Shown here: positions 8,895-23,200 of the stretch, piece by piece | Position numbering within the stretch: the stretch's first letter is position 1 | Layout of the letters: every line of letters starts with the position of its first letter | Assembly: GCA_963920525.1 (NCBI GenBank) | Contig: OY986440.1 | Location: 1,550,001 to 1,614,000 of the forward strand | Source of the DNA: Dichetophora obliterata | Taxonomy: Eukaryota > Arthropoda > Insecta > Diptera > Sciomyzidae | Reading direction: 5' to 3' | DNA length: 64,000 bases | Position numbers and translations under genes: made by a program | The notes under the pieces: model-generated | Told to the model about the DNA's origin: nothing | What the model saw: the letters and a program-made list of their open reading frames with translations, nothing else | Database searches by the model: none

Positions 8895-11522
8895 TACAAA
8901 CTACAAAAAATAAAGGTGGCAACCCTATCCACCATCTTGAATTTTAAAATTCTGACCTTAGATTCGAAATCAGCGATAAAATTAATTTTGTCCTTGAAAA
9001 AACACCCCAGATTAAACCGGATATTTTTTCCATAGCGACTCTCACAAAAGCCACATGGCGGCCATCATTAAAAAATTGTCAACTCTGCGCCTCTCCTAAG
9101 CGGCCATTATACTTTTGTGGAAGGAGGAGGAGCCACAAAAACAGCCAGTGTTGTGCAAAAGTTTATGAGAAGTATAAGTGTTGTGTAAATTTGAAACCAG
9201 TTTCAATGCCTTCCTACACTCATTACCAATTCCTAGAGAACCCTATGATTTTGAAATTTTATAATTTTGAAATTCTGACGACGGATTCGGATTCAGTGAC
9301 CCATATTTTGTGTATGATTTTTTTTTGCCTTCCCCGAATTCTCAAAACTACAGAAAAAAAAGGTGGCAACCCTATCCACCATCTTGAATTTTAAAATTCT
9401 GACTTCAGATTCTAAATCAGCGACCCCTAAACACTAATAAATGACGTTTAAAATTCTTAAAAAGACATATTATTAGGTGGCAACCCTATTATTTCGAATC
9501 TTTATAATTTTGAAATTCTGACGACGGATTCGGATTCAGTGACCCATATTTTGTGTATGATTTTTTTTTGCCTTCCCCGAATTCTCAAAACTACAGAAAA
9601 AGAAGGTGGCAACCCTATCCACCATCTTGAATTTTAAAATTCTGACTTCAGATTCGAAATCAGCGACCTCTAAACACTAATAAATGACTACAAACTACAA
9701 AAAATAAAGGTGGCAACCCTATCCACCATCTTGAATTTTAAAATTCTGACCTTAGATTCGAAATCAGCGATAAAATTAATTTTGACCTTGAAAAAACACC
9801 CCAGATTAAACCGGATATTTTTTCCATAGCGACTCTCACAAAAGCCACATGGCGGCCATCATTAAAAAATTGTCAACTCTGCGCCTCTCCTAAGCGGCCA
9901 TTATACTTTTGTGGAAGGAGGAGGAGCCACAAAAACAGCCAGTGTTGTGCAAAAGTTTATGAGAAGTATAAGTGTTGTGTAAATTTGAAACCAGTTTCAA
10001 TGCCTTCCTACACTCATTACCAATTTCTAGAGAACCCTATGATTTTGAAATTTTATAATTTTGAAATTCTGACGACGGATTCGGATTCAGTGACCCATAT
10101 TTTGTGTATGATTTTTTTTTTTGCCTTCCCCGAATTCTCAAAACTACAGAAAAAGAAGGTGGCAACCCTATCCACCATCTTGAATTTTAAAATTCTGACT
10201 TCAGATTCGAAATCAGCGACCCCTAAACACTAATAAATGACGTTTAAAATTCTTAAAAAGACATATTATTAGGTGGCAACCCTATTATTTCGAATCTTTA
10301 TAATTTTGAAATTCTGACGACGGATTCGGATTCAGTGACCCATATTTTGTGTATGATTTTTTTTTGCCTTCCCCGAATTCTCAAAACTACAGAAAAAGAA
10401 GGTGGCAACCCTATCCACCATCTTGAATTTTAAAATTCTGACTTCAGATTCGAAATCAGCGACCCCTAAACACTAATAAATGACGTTTAAAATTCTTAAA
10501 AAGACATATTATTAGGTGGCAACCCTATTATTTCGAATCTTTATAATTTTGAAATTCTGACGACGGATTCGGATTCAGTGACCCATATTTTGTGCATGAT
10601 TTTTTTTTGCCTTCCCCGAATTCTCAAAACTACAGAAAAAGAAGGTGGCAACCCTATTCACCATCTTGAATTTTAAAATTCTGACTTCAGATTCGAAATC
10701 AGCGACCCCTAAACACTAATAAATGACTACAAACTACAAAAAATAAAGGTGGCAACCCTATCCACCATCTTGAATTTTAAAATTCTGACCTTAGATTCGA
10801 AATCAGCGATAAAATTAATTTTGACCTTGAAAAAACACCCCAGATTAAACCGGATATTTTTTCCATAGCGACTCTCACAAAAGCCACATGGCGGCCATCA
10901 TTAAAAAATTGTCAACTCTGCGCCTCTCCTAAGCGGCCATTATACTTTTGTGGAAGGAGGAGGAGCCACAAAAACAGCCAGTGTTGTGCAAAAGTTTATG
11001 AGAAGTATAAGTGTTGTGTAAATTTGAAACCAGTTTCAATGCCTTCCTACACTCATTACCAATTCCTAGAGAACCCTATGATTTTGAAATTTTATAATTT
11101 TGAAATTCTGACGACGGATTCGGATTCAGTGACCCATATTTTGTGTATGATTTTTTTTTTGCCTTCCCCGAATTCTCAAAACTACAGAAAAAGAAGGTGG
11201 CAACCCTATCCACCATCTTGAATTTTAAAATTCTGACTTCAGATTCGAAATCAGCGACCCCTAAACACTAATAAATGACGTTTAAAATTCTTAAAAAGAC
11301 ATATTATTAGGTGGCAACCCTATTATTTCGAATCTTTATAATTTTGAAATTCTGACGACGGATTCGGATTCAGTGACCCATATTTTGTGTATGATTTTTT
11401 TTTGCCTTCCCCGAATTCTCAAAACTACAGAAAAAGAAGGTGGCAACCCTATCCACCATCTTGAATTTTAAAATTCTGACTTCAGATTCGAAATCAGCGA
11501 CCCCTAAACACTAATAAATGAC
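8895..11522. repeat. 2.63-kb higher-order repeat, copy 3 (AB-ABB-AB)
   Basis: A modules start at 8895, 9689 and 10728. This block repeats copy 1 at an offset of about 8920 bp and copy 2 at about 6293 bp, with the same TTTTGTCC, 8-A run, TCTAAATC, GACCTC, lengthened T run and TATTCACC variants in order. It has GACCCC where copy 2 lost a C, so it is closer to copy 1. A private T replaces C in CAATTTCTAG near 10026. Confidence 0.9.
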
Positions 11523-13904
11523 TACAAACTACAAAAAATAAAGGTGGCAACCCTATCCACCATCTTGAATTTTAAAATTCTGACCTTAGATTCGAAATCA
11601 GCGATAAAATTAATTTTGACCTTGAAAAAACACCCCAGATTAAACCGGATATTTTTTCCATAGCGACTCTTACAAAAGCCACATGGCGGCCATCATTAAA
11701 AAATTGTCAACTCTGCGCCTCTCCTAAGCGGCCATTATACTTTTGTGGAAGGAGGAGGAGCCACAAAAACAGCCAGTGTTGTGCAAAAGTTTATGAGAAG
11801 TATAAGTGTTGTGTAAATTTGAAACCAGTTTCAATGCCTTCCTACACTCATTACCAATTCCTAGAGAACCCTATGATTTTGAAATTTTATAATTTTGAAA
11901 TTCTGACGACGGATTCGGATTCAGTGACCCATATTTTGTGTATGATTTTTTTTTGCCTTCCCCGAATTCTCAAAACTACAGAAAAATAAGGTGGCAACCC
12001 TATCCACCATCTTGAATTTTAAAATTCTGACTTCAGATTCGAAATCAGCGACCCCTAAACACTAATAAATGACTACAAACTACAAAAAATAAAGGTGGCA
12101 ACCCTATCCACCATCTTGAATTTTAAAATTCTGACCTTAGATTCGAAATCAGCGATAAAATTAATTTTGTCCTTGAAAAAACACCCCAGATTAAACCGGA
12201 TATTTTTTCCATAGCGACTCTCACAAAAGCCACATGGCGGCCATCATTAAAAAATTGTCAACTCTGCGCCTCTCCTAAGCGGCCATTATACTTTTGTGGA
12301 AGGAGGAGGAGCCACAAAAACAGCCAGTGTTGTGCAAAAGTTTATGAGAAGTATAAGTGTTGTGTAAATTTGAAACCAGTTTCAATGCCTTCCTACACTC
12401 ATTACCAATTCCTAGAGAACCCTATGATTTTGAAATTTTATAATTTTGAAATTCTGACGACGGATTCGGATTCAGTGACCCATATTTTGTGTATGATTTT
12501 TTTTTTGCCTTCCCCGAATTCTCAAAACTACAGAAAAAGAAGGTGGCAACCCTATCCACCATCTTGAATTTTAAAATTCTGACTTCAGATTCGAAATCAG
12601 CGACCCCTAAACACTAATAAATGACGTTTAAAATTCTTAAAAAGACATATTATTAGGTGGCAACCCTATTATTTCGAATCTTTATAATTTTGAAATTCTG
12701 ACGACGGATTCGGATTCAGTGACCCATATTTTGTGTATGATTTTTTTTGCCTTCCCCGAATTCTCAAAACTACAGAAAAAGAAGGTGGCAACCCTATCCA
12801 CCATCTTGAATTTTAAAATTCTGACTTCAGATTCGAAATCAGCGACCCCTAAACACTAATAAATGACTACAAACTACAAAAAATAAAGGTGGCAACCCTA
12901 TCCACCATCTTGAATTTTAAAATTCTGACCTTAGATTCGAAATCAGCGATAAAATTAATTTTGACCTTGAAAAAACACCCCAGATTAAACCGGATATTTT
13001 TTCCATAGCGACTCTCACAAAAGCCACATGGCGGCCATCATTAAAAAATTGTCAACTCTGCGCCTCTCCTAAGCGGCCATTATACTTTTGTGGAAGGAGG
13101 AGGAGCCACAAAAACAGCCAGTGTTGTGCAAAAGTTTATGAGAAGTATAAGTGTTGTGTAAATTTGAAACCAGTTTCAATGCCTTCCTACACTCATTACC
13201 AATTCCTAGAGAACCCTATGATTTTGAAATTTTATAATTTTGAAATTCTGACGACGGATTCGGATTCAGTGACCCATATTTTGCGTATGATTTTTTTTTT
13301 GCCTTCCCCGAATTCTCAAAACTACAGAAAAAGAAGGTGGCAACCCTATCCACCATCTTGAATTTTAAAATTCTGACTTCAGATTCGAAATCAGCGACCC
13401 CTAAACACTAATAAATGACGTTTAAAATTCTTAAAAAGACATATTATTAGGTGGCAGCCCTATTATTTCGAATCTTTATAATTTTGAAATTCTGACGACG
13501 GATTCGGATTCAGTGACCCATATTTTGTGTATGATTTTTTTTGCCTTCCCCGAATTCTCAAAACTACAGAAAAAGAAGGTGGCAACCCTATCCACCATCT
13601 TGAATTTTAAAATTCTGACTTCAGATTCGAAATCAGCGACCCCTAAACACTAATAAATGACGTTTAAAATTCTTAAAAAGACATATTATTAGGTGGCAAC
13701 CCTATTATTTCGAATCTTTATAATTTTGAAATTCTGACGACGGATTCGGATTCAGTGACCCATATTTTGTGTATGATTTTTTTTTGCCTTCCCCGAATTC
13801 TCAAAACTACAGAAAAAGAAGGTGGCAACCCTATCCACCATCTTGAATTTTAAAATTCTGACTTCAGATTCGAAATCAGCGACCCCTAAACACTAATAAA
13901 TGAC
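11523..13904. repeat. Units 14-16 (A, AB, ABB)
   Basis: A modules start at 11523 (no B follows), 12074 and 12868. The A at 11523 has CTCTTACA and a private GAAAAATAAGG where others have GAAAAAGAAGG. The A at 12074 is the last copy in the window with TTTTGTCC. The first B after 12868 has GGTGGCAGCCC near 13452, a variant next seen near 27271 and 29411. Confidence 0.85.
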
Positions 13905-16900
13905 GACAAACTACAAAAAATAAAGGTGGCAACCCTATCCACCATCTTGAATTTTAAAATTCTGATCTTAGATTCGAAATCAGCGATAAAATTAATTTTG
14001 ACCTTGAAAAAACACCCCAGATTAAACCGGATATTTTTTCCATAGCGACTCTTACAAAAGCCACATGGCGGCCATCATTAAAAAATTGTCAACTCTGCGC
14101 CTCTCCTAAGCGGCCATTATACTTTTGTGGAAGGAGGAGGAGCCACAAAAACAGCCAGTGTTGTGCAAAAGTTTATGAGAAGTATAAGTGTTGTGTAAAT
14201 TTGAAACCAGTTTCAATGCCTTCCTACACTCATTACCAATTCCTAGAGAACCCTATGATTTTGAAATTTTATAATTTTGAAATTCTGACGACGGATTCGG
14301 ATTCAGTGACCCATATTTTGCGTATGATTTTTTTTTTGCCTTCCCCGAATTCTCAAAACTACAGAAAAAGAAGGTGGCAACCCTATCCACCATCTTGAAT
14401 TTTAAAATTCTGACTTCAGATTCGAAATCAGCGACCCCTAAACACTAATAAATGACGTTTAAAATTCTTAAAAAGACATATTATTAGGTGGCAACCCTAT
14501 TATTTCGAATCTTTATAATTTTGAAATTCTGACGACGGATTCGGATTCAGTGACCCATATTTTGTGTATGATTTTTTTTTGCCTTCCCCGAATTCTCAAA
14601 ACTACAGAAAAAGAAGGTGGCAACCCTATCCACCATCTTGAATTTTAAAATTCTGACTTCAGATTCGAAATCAGCGACCCCTAAACACTAATAAATGACT
14701 ACAAACTACAAAAAATAAAGGTGGCAACCCTATCCACCATCTTGAATTTTAAAATTCTGACCTTAAATTCGAAATCAGCGATAAAATTAATTTTGACCTT
14801 GAAAAAACACCCCAGATTAAACCGGATATTTTTTCCATAGCGACTCTCACAAAAGCCACATGGCGGCCATCATTAAAAAATTGTCAACTCTGCGCCTCTC
14901 CTAAGCGGCCATTATACTTTTGTGGAAGGAGGAGGAGCCACAAAAACAGCCAGTGTTGTGCAAAAGTTTATGAGAAGTATAAGTGTTGTGTAAATTTGAA
15001 ACCAGTTTCAATGCCTTCCTACACTCATTACCAATTCCTAGAGAACCCTATGATTTTGAAATTTTATAATTTTGAAATTCTGACGACGGATTCGGATTCA
15101 GTGACCCATATTTTGTGTATGATTTTTTTTTTGCCTTCCCCGAATTCTCAAAACTACAGAAAAAGAAGGTGGCAACCCTATCCACCATCTTGAATTTTAA
15201 AATTCTGACTTCAGATTCGAAATCAGCGACCCCTAAACACTAATAAATGACGTTTAAAATTCTTAAAAAGACATATTATTAGGTGGCAACCCTATTATTT
15301 CGAATCTTTATAATTTTGAAATTCTGACGACGGATTCGGATTCAGTGACCCATATTTTGTGTATGATTTTTTTTTGCCTTCCCCGAATTCTCAAAACTAC
15401 AGAAAAAGAAGGTGGCAACCCTATCCACCATCTTGAATTTTAAAATTCTGACTTCAGATTCGAAATCAGCGACCCCTAAACACTAATAAATGACTACAAA
15501 CTACAAAAAATAAAGGTGGCAACCCTATCCACCATCTTGAATTTTAAAATTCTGACCTTAGATTCGAAATCAGCGATAAAATTAATTTTGACCTTGAAAA
15601 AACACCCCAGATTAAACCGGATATTTTTTCCATAGCGACTCTTACAAAAGCCACATGGCGGCCATCATTAAAAAATTGTCAACTCTGCGCCTCTCCTAAG
15701 CGGCCATTATACTTTTGTGGAAGGAGGAGGAGCCACAAAAACAGCCAGTGTTGTGCAAAAGTTTATGAGAAGTATAAGTGTTGTGTAAATTTGAAACCAG
15801 TTTCAATGCCTTCCTACACTCATTACCAATTCCTAGAGAACCCTATGATTTTGAAATTTTATAATTTTGAAATTCTGACGACGGATTCGGATTCAGTGAC
15901 CCATATTTTGCGTATGATTTTTTTTTTGCCTTCCCCGAATTCTCAAAACTACAGAAAAAGAAGGTGGCAACCCTATCCACCATCTTGAATTTTAAAATTC
16001 TGACTTCAGATTCGAAATCAGCGACCCCTAAACACTAATAAATGACGTTTAAAATTCTTAAAAAGACATATTATTAGGTGGCAACCCTATTATTTCGAAT
16101 CTTTATAATTTTGAAATTCTGACGACGGATTCGGATTCAGTGACCCATATTTTGTGTATGATTTTTTTTTTGCCTTCCCCGAATTCTCAAAACTACAGAA
16201 AAAGAAGGTGGCAACCCTATCCACCATCTTGAATTTTAAAATTCTGACTTCAGATTCGAAATCAGCGACCCCTAAACACTAATAAATGACTACAAACTAC
16301 AAAAAATAAAGGTGGCAACCCTATCCACCATCTTGAATTTTAAAATTCTGACCTTAGATTCGAAATCAGCGATAAAATTAATTTTGACCTTGAAAAAACA
16401 CCCCAGATTAAACCGGATATTTTTTCCATAGCGACTCTCACAAAAGCCACATGGCGGCCATCATTAAAAAATTGTCAACTCTGCGCCTCTCCTAAGCGGC
16501 CATTATACTTTTGTGGAAGGAGGAGGAGCCACAAAAACAGCCAGTGTTGTGCAAAAGTTTATGAGAAGTATAAGTGTTGTGTAAATTTGAAACCAGTTTC
16601 AATGCCTTCCTACACTCATTACCAATTCCTAGAGAACCCTATGATTTTGAAATTTTATAATTTTGAAATTCTGACGACGGATTCGGATTCAGTGACCCAT
16701 ATTTTGTGTATGATTTTTTTTTTGCCTTCCCCGAATTCTCAAAACTACAGAAAAAGAAGGTGGCAACCCTATCCACCATCTTGAATTTTAAAATTCTGAC
16801 TTCAGATTCGAAATCAGCGACCCCTAAACACTAATAAATGACGTTTAAAATTCTTAAAAAGACATATTATTAGGTGGCAACCCTATTATTTCGAATCTTT

Positions 16901-18674
16901 ATAATTTTGAAATTCTGACGACGGATTCGGATTCAGTGACCCATATTTTGTGTATGATTTTTTTTTGCCTTCCCCGAATTCTCAAAACTACAGAAAAAGA
17001 AGGTGGCAACCCTATCCACCATCTTGAATTTTAAAATTCTGACTTCAGATTCGAAATCAGCGACCCCTAAACACTAATAAATGACTACAAACTACAAAAA
17101 ATAAAGGTGGCAACCCTATCCACCATCTTGAATTTTAAAATTCTGACCTTAGATTCGAAATCAGCGATAAAATTAATTTTGACCTTGAAAAAACACCCCA
17201 GATTAAACCGGATATTTTTTCCATAGCGACTCTCACAAAAGCCACATGGCGGCCATCATTAAAAAATTGTCAACTCTGCGCCTCTCCTAAGCGGCCATTA
17301 TACTTTTGTGGAAGGAGGAGGAGCCACAAAAACAGCCAGTGTTGTGCAAAAGTTTATGAGAAGTATAAGTGTTGTGTAAATTTGAAACCAGTTTCAATGC
17401 CTTCCTACACTCATTACCAATTCCTAGAGAACCCTATGATTTTGAAATTTTATAATTTTGAAATTCTGACGACGGATTCGGATTCAGTGACCCATATTTT
17501 GCGTATGATTTTTTTTTTGCCTTCCCCGAATTCTCAAAACTACAGAAAAAGAAGGTGGCAACCCTATCCACCATCTTGAATTTTAAAATTCTGACTTCAG
17601 ATTCGAAATCAGCGACCCCTAAACACTAATAAATGACGTTTAAAATTCTTAAAAAGACATATTATTAGGTGGCAACCCTATTATTTCGAATCTTTATAAT
17701 TTTGAAATTCTGACGACGGATTCGGATTCAGTGACCCATATTTTGTGTATGATTTTTTTTTGCCTTCCCCGAATTCTCAAAACTACAGAAAAAGAAGGTG
17801 GCAACCCTATCCACCATCTTGAATTTTAAAATTCTGACTTCAGATTCGAAATCAGCGACCCCTAAACACTAATAAATGACTACAAACTACAAAAAATAAA
17901 GGTGGCAACCCTATCCACCATCTTGAATTTTAAAATTCTGACCTTAGATTCGAAATCAGCGATAAAATTAATTTTGACCTTGAAAAAACACCCCAGATTA
18001 AACCGGATATTTTTTCCATAGCGACTCTTACAAAAGCCACATGGCGGCCATCATTAAAAAATTGTCAACTCTGCGCCTCTCCTAAGCGGCCATTATACTT
18101 TTGTGGAAGGAGGAGGAGCCACAAAAACAGCCAGTGTTGTGCAAAAGTTTATGAGAAGTATAAGTGTTGTGTAAATTTGAAACCAGTTTCAATGCCTTCC
18201 TACACTCATTACCAATTCCTAGAGAACCCTATGATTTTGAAATTTTATAATTTTGAAATTCTGACGACGGATTCGGATTCAGTGACCCATATTTTGTGTA
18301 TGATTTTTTTTTGCCTTCCCCGAATTCTCAAAACTACAGAAAAAGAAGGTGGCAACCCTATCCACCATCTTGAATTTTAAAATTCTGACTTCAGATTCGA
18401 AATCAGCGACCCCTAAACACTAATAAATGACGTTTAAAATTCTTAAAAAGACATATTATTAGGTGGCAACCCTATTATTTCGAATCTTTATAATTTTGAA
18501 ATTCTGACGACGGATTCGGATTCAGTGACCCATATTTTGTGTATGATTTTTTTTTGCCTTCCCCGAATTCTCAAAACTACAGAAAAAGAAGGTGGCAACC
18601 CTATCCACCATCTTGAATTTTAAAATTCTGACTTCAGATTCGAAATCAGCGACCCCTAAACACTAATAAATGAC
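13905..18674. repeat. Plain AB units with roughly alternating A subtypes (six AB)
   Basis: A modules start at 13905, 14700, 15495, 16291, 17086 and 17881, spaced 795 or 796 bp. GCGTATG copies (13905, 15495, 17086) alternate with GTGTATG copies (14700, 16291, 17881), so the true period is a dimer of about 1590 bp. CTCTTACA marks 13905, 15495 and 17881. The first copy has a G for T in its leader (GACAAACTAC) and CTGATCTT near 13963; 14700 has CTTAAATTCG near 14762. Confidence 0.85.
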
Positions 18675-21600
18675 TACAAACTACAAAAAATAAAGGTGGC
18701 AACCCTATCCACCATCTTGAATTTTAAAATTCTGACCTTAGATTCGAAATCAGCGATAAAATTAATTTTGACCTTGAAAAAACACCCCAGATTAAACCGG
18801 ATATTTTTTCCATAGCGACTCTCACAAAAGCCACATGGCGGCCATCATTAAAAAATTGTCAACTCTGCGCCTCTCCTAAGCGGCCATTATACTTTTGTGG
18901 AAGGAGGAGGAGCCACAAAAACAGCCAGTGTTGTGCAAAAGTTTATGAGAAGTATAAGTGTTGTGTAAATTTGAAACCAGTTTCAATGCCTTCCTACACT
19001 CATTACCAATTCCTAGAGAACCCTATGATTTTGAAATTTTATAATTTTGAAATTCTGACGACGGATTCGGATTCAGTGACCCATATTTTGTGTATGATTT
19101 TTTTTTTGCCTTCCCCGAATTCTCAAAACTACAGAAAAAGAAGGTGGCAACCCTATCCACCATCTTGAATTTTAAAATTCTGACTTCAGATTCGAAATCA
19201 GCGACCCCTAAACACTAATAAATGACTACAAACTACAAAAAATAAAGGTGGCAACCCTATCCACCATCTTGAATTTTAAAATTCTGACCTTAGATTCGAA
19301 ATCAGCGATAAAATTAATTTTGACCTTGAAAAAACACCCCAGATTAAACCGGATATTTTTTCCATAGCGACTCTCACAAAAGCCACATGGCGGCCATCAT
19401 TAAAAAATTGTCAACTCTGCGCCTCTCCTAAGCGGCCATTATACTTTTGTGGAAGGAGGAGGAGCCACAAGAACAGCCAGTGTTGTGCAAAAGTTTATGA
19501 GAAGTATAAGTGTTGTGTAAATTTGAAACCAGTTTCAATGCCTTCCTACACTCATTACCAATTCCTAGAGAACCCTATGATTTTGAAATTTTATAATTTT
19601 GAAATTCTGACGACGGATTCGGATTCAGTGACCCATATTTTGCGTATGATTTTTTTTTTGCCTTCCCCGAATTCTCAAAACTACAGAAAAAGAAGGTGGC
19701 AACCCTATCCACCATCTTGAATTTTAAAATTCTGACTTCAGATTCGAAATCAGCGACCCCTAAACACTAATAAATGACGTTTAAAATTCTTAAAAAGACA
19801 TATTATTAGGTGGCAACCCTATTATTTCGAATCTTTATAATTTTGAAATTCTGACGATGGATTCGGATTCAGTGACCCATATTTTGTGTATGATTTTTTT
19901 TTGCCTTCCCCGAATTCTCAAAACTACAGAAAAAGAAGGTGGCAACCCTATCCACCATCTTGAATTTTAAAATTCTGACTTCAGATTCGAAATCAGCGAC
20001 CCCTAAACACTAATAAATGACTACAAACTACAAAAAATAAAGGTGGCAACCCTATCCACCATCTTGAATTTTAAAATTCTGACCTTAGATTCGAAATCAG
20101 CGATAAAATTAATTTTGACCTTGAAAAAACACCCCAGATTAAACCGGATATTTTTTCCATAGCGACTCTTACAAAAGCCACATGGCGGCCATCATTAAAA
20201 AATTGTCAACTCTGCGCCTCTCCTAAGCGGCCATTATACTTTTGTGGAAGGAGGAGGAGCCACAAAAACAGCCAGTGTTGTGCAAAAGTTTATGAGAAGT
20301 ATAAGTGTTGTGTAAATTTGAAACCAGTTTCAATGCCTTCCTACACTCATTACCAATTCCTAGAGAACCCTATGATTTTGAAATTTTATAATTTTGAAAT
20401 TCTGACGACGGATTCGGATTCAGTGACCCATATTTTGTGTATGATTTTTTTTTGCCTTCCCCGAATTCTCAAAACTACAGAAAAAGAAGGTGGCAACCCT
20501 ATCCACCATCTTGAATTTTAAAATTCTGACTTCAGATTCGAAATCAGCGACCCCTAAACACTAATAAATGACGTTTAAAATTCTTAAAAAGACATATTAT
20601 TAGGTGGCAACCCTATTATTTCGAATCTTTATAATTTTGAAATTCTGACGACGGATTCGGATTCAGTGACCCATATTTTGTGTATGATTTTTTTTTTGCC
20701 TTCCCCGAATTCTCAAAACTACAGAAAAAGAAGGTGGCAACCCTATCCACCATCTTGAATTTTAAAATTCTGACTTCAGATTCGAAATCAGCGACCCCTA
20801 AACACTAATAAATGACTACAAACTACAAAAAATAAAGGTGGCAACCCTATCCACCATCTTGAATTTTAAAATTCTGACCTTAGATTCGAAATCAGCGATA
20901 AAATTAATTTTGACCTTGAAAAAACACCCCAGATTAAACCGGATATTTTTTCCATAGCGACTCTCACAAAAGCCACATGGCGGCCATCATTAAAAAATTG
21001 TCAACTCTGCGCCTCTCCTAAGCGGCCATTATACTTTTGTGGAAGGAGGAGGAGCCACAAAAACAGCCAGTGTTGTGCAAAAGTTTATGAGAAGTATAAG
21101 TGTTGTGTAAATTTGAAACCAGTTTCAATGCCTTCCTACACTCATTACCAATTCCTAGAGAACCCTATGATTTTGAAATTTTATAATTTTGAAATTCTGA
21201 CGACGGATTCGGATTCAGTGACCCATATTTTGTGTATGATTTTTTTTTTGCCTTCCCCGAATTCTCAAAACTACAGAAAAAGAAGGTGGCAACCCTATCC
21301 ACCATCTTGAATTTTAAAATTCTGACTTCAGATTCGAAATCAGCGACCCCTAAACACTAATAAATGACGTTTAAAATTCTTAAAAAGACATATTATTAGG
21401 TGGCAACCCTATTATTTCGAATCTTTATAATTTTGAAATTCTGACGACGGATTCGGATTCAGTGACCCATATTTTGTGTATGATTTTTTTTTGCCTTCCC
21501 CGAATTCTCAAAACTACAGAAAAAGAAGGTGGCAACCCTATCCACCATCTTGAATTTTAAAATTCTGACTTCAGATTCGAAATCAGCGACCCCTAAACAC

Positions 21601-23200
21601 TAATAAATGACTACAAACTACAAAAAATAAAGGTGGCAACCCTATCCACCATCTTGAATTTTAAAATTCTGACCTTAGATTCGAAATCAGCGATAAAATT
21701 AATTTTGACCTTGAAAAAACACCCCAGATTAAACCGGATATTTTTTCCATAGCGACTCTCACAAAAGCCACATGGCGGCCATCATTAAAAAATTGTCAAC
21801 TCTGCGCCTCTCCTAAGCGGCCATTATACTTTTGTGGAAGGAGGAGGAGCCACAAAAACAGCCAGTGTTGTGCAAAAGTTTATGAGAAGTATAAGTGTTG
21901 TGTAAATTTGAAACCAGTTTCAATGCCTTCCTACACTCATTACCAATTCCTAGAGAACCCTATGATTTTGAAATTTTATAATTTTGAAATTCTGACGACG
22001 GATTCGGATTCAGTGACCCATATTTTGCGTATGATTTTTTTTTTGCCTTCCCCGAATTCTCAAAACTACAGAAAAAGAAGGTGGCAACCCTATCCACCAT
22101 CTTGAATTTTAAAATTCTGACTTCAGATTCGAAATCAGCGACCCCTAAACACTAATAAATGACGTTTAAAATTCTTAAAAAGACATATTATTAGGTGGCA
22201 ACCCTATTATTTCGAATCTTTATAATTTTGAAATTCTGACGACGGATTCGGATTCAGTGACCCATATTTTGTGTATGATTTTTTTTTGCCTTCCCCGAAT
22301 TCTCAAAACTACAGAAAAAGAAGGTGGCAACCCTATCCACCATCTTGAATTTTAAAATTCTGACTTCAGATTCGAAATCAGCGACCCCTAAACACTAATA
22401 AATGACTACAAACTACAAAAAATAAAGGTGGCAACCCTATCCACCATCTTGAATTTTAAAATTCTGACCTTAGATTCGAAATCAGCGATAAAATTAATTT
22501 TGACCTTGAAAAAACACCCCAGATTAAACCGGATATTTTTTCCATAGCGACTCTTACAAAAGCCACATGGCGGCCATCATTAAAAAATTGTCAACTCTGC
22601 GCCTCTCCTAAGCGGCCATTATACTTTTGTGGAAGGAGGAGGAGCCACAAAAACAGCCAGTGTTGTGCAAAAGTTTATGAGAAGTATAAGTGTTGTGTAA
22701 ATTTGAAACCAGTTTCAATGCCTTCCTACACTCATTACCAATTCCTAGAGAACCCTATGATTTTGAAATTTTATAATTTTGAAATTCTGACGACGGATTC
22801 GGATTCAGTGACCCATATTTTGTGTATGATTTTTTTTTGCCTTCCCCGAATTCTCAAAACTACAGAAAAAGAAGGTGGCAACCCTATCCACCATCTTGAA
22901 TTTTAAAATTCTGACTTCAGATTCGAAATCAGCGACCCCTAAACACTAATAAATGACGTTTAAAATTCTTAAAAAGACATATTATTAGGTGGCAACCCTA
23001 TTATTTCGAATCTTTATAATTTTGAAATTCTGACGACGGATTCGGATTCAGTGACCCATATTTTGTGTATGATTTTTTTTTGCCTTCCCCGAATTCTCAA
23101 AACTACAGAAAAAGAAGGTGGCAACCCTATCCACCATCTTGAATTTTAAAATTCTGACTTCAGATTCGAAATCAGCGACCCCTAAACACTAATAAATGAC
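18675..23200. repeat. 4.53-kb higher-order repeat region (A-AB-AB-AB-AB-AB)
   Basis: A modules start at 18675 (no B), 19227, 20022, 20817, 21612 and 22407. The string A(GTG), then A with CCACAAGAAC and GCGTATG followed by a B with GACGATGG, then A with CTCTTACA, recurs 4526 bp later at 23201 and again 2141 bp after that. This block and the next therefore descend from a common higher-order unit, one form holding three extra AB units. Confidence 0.88.
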
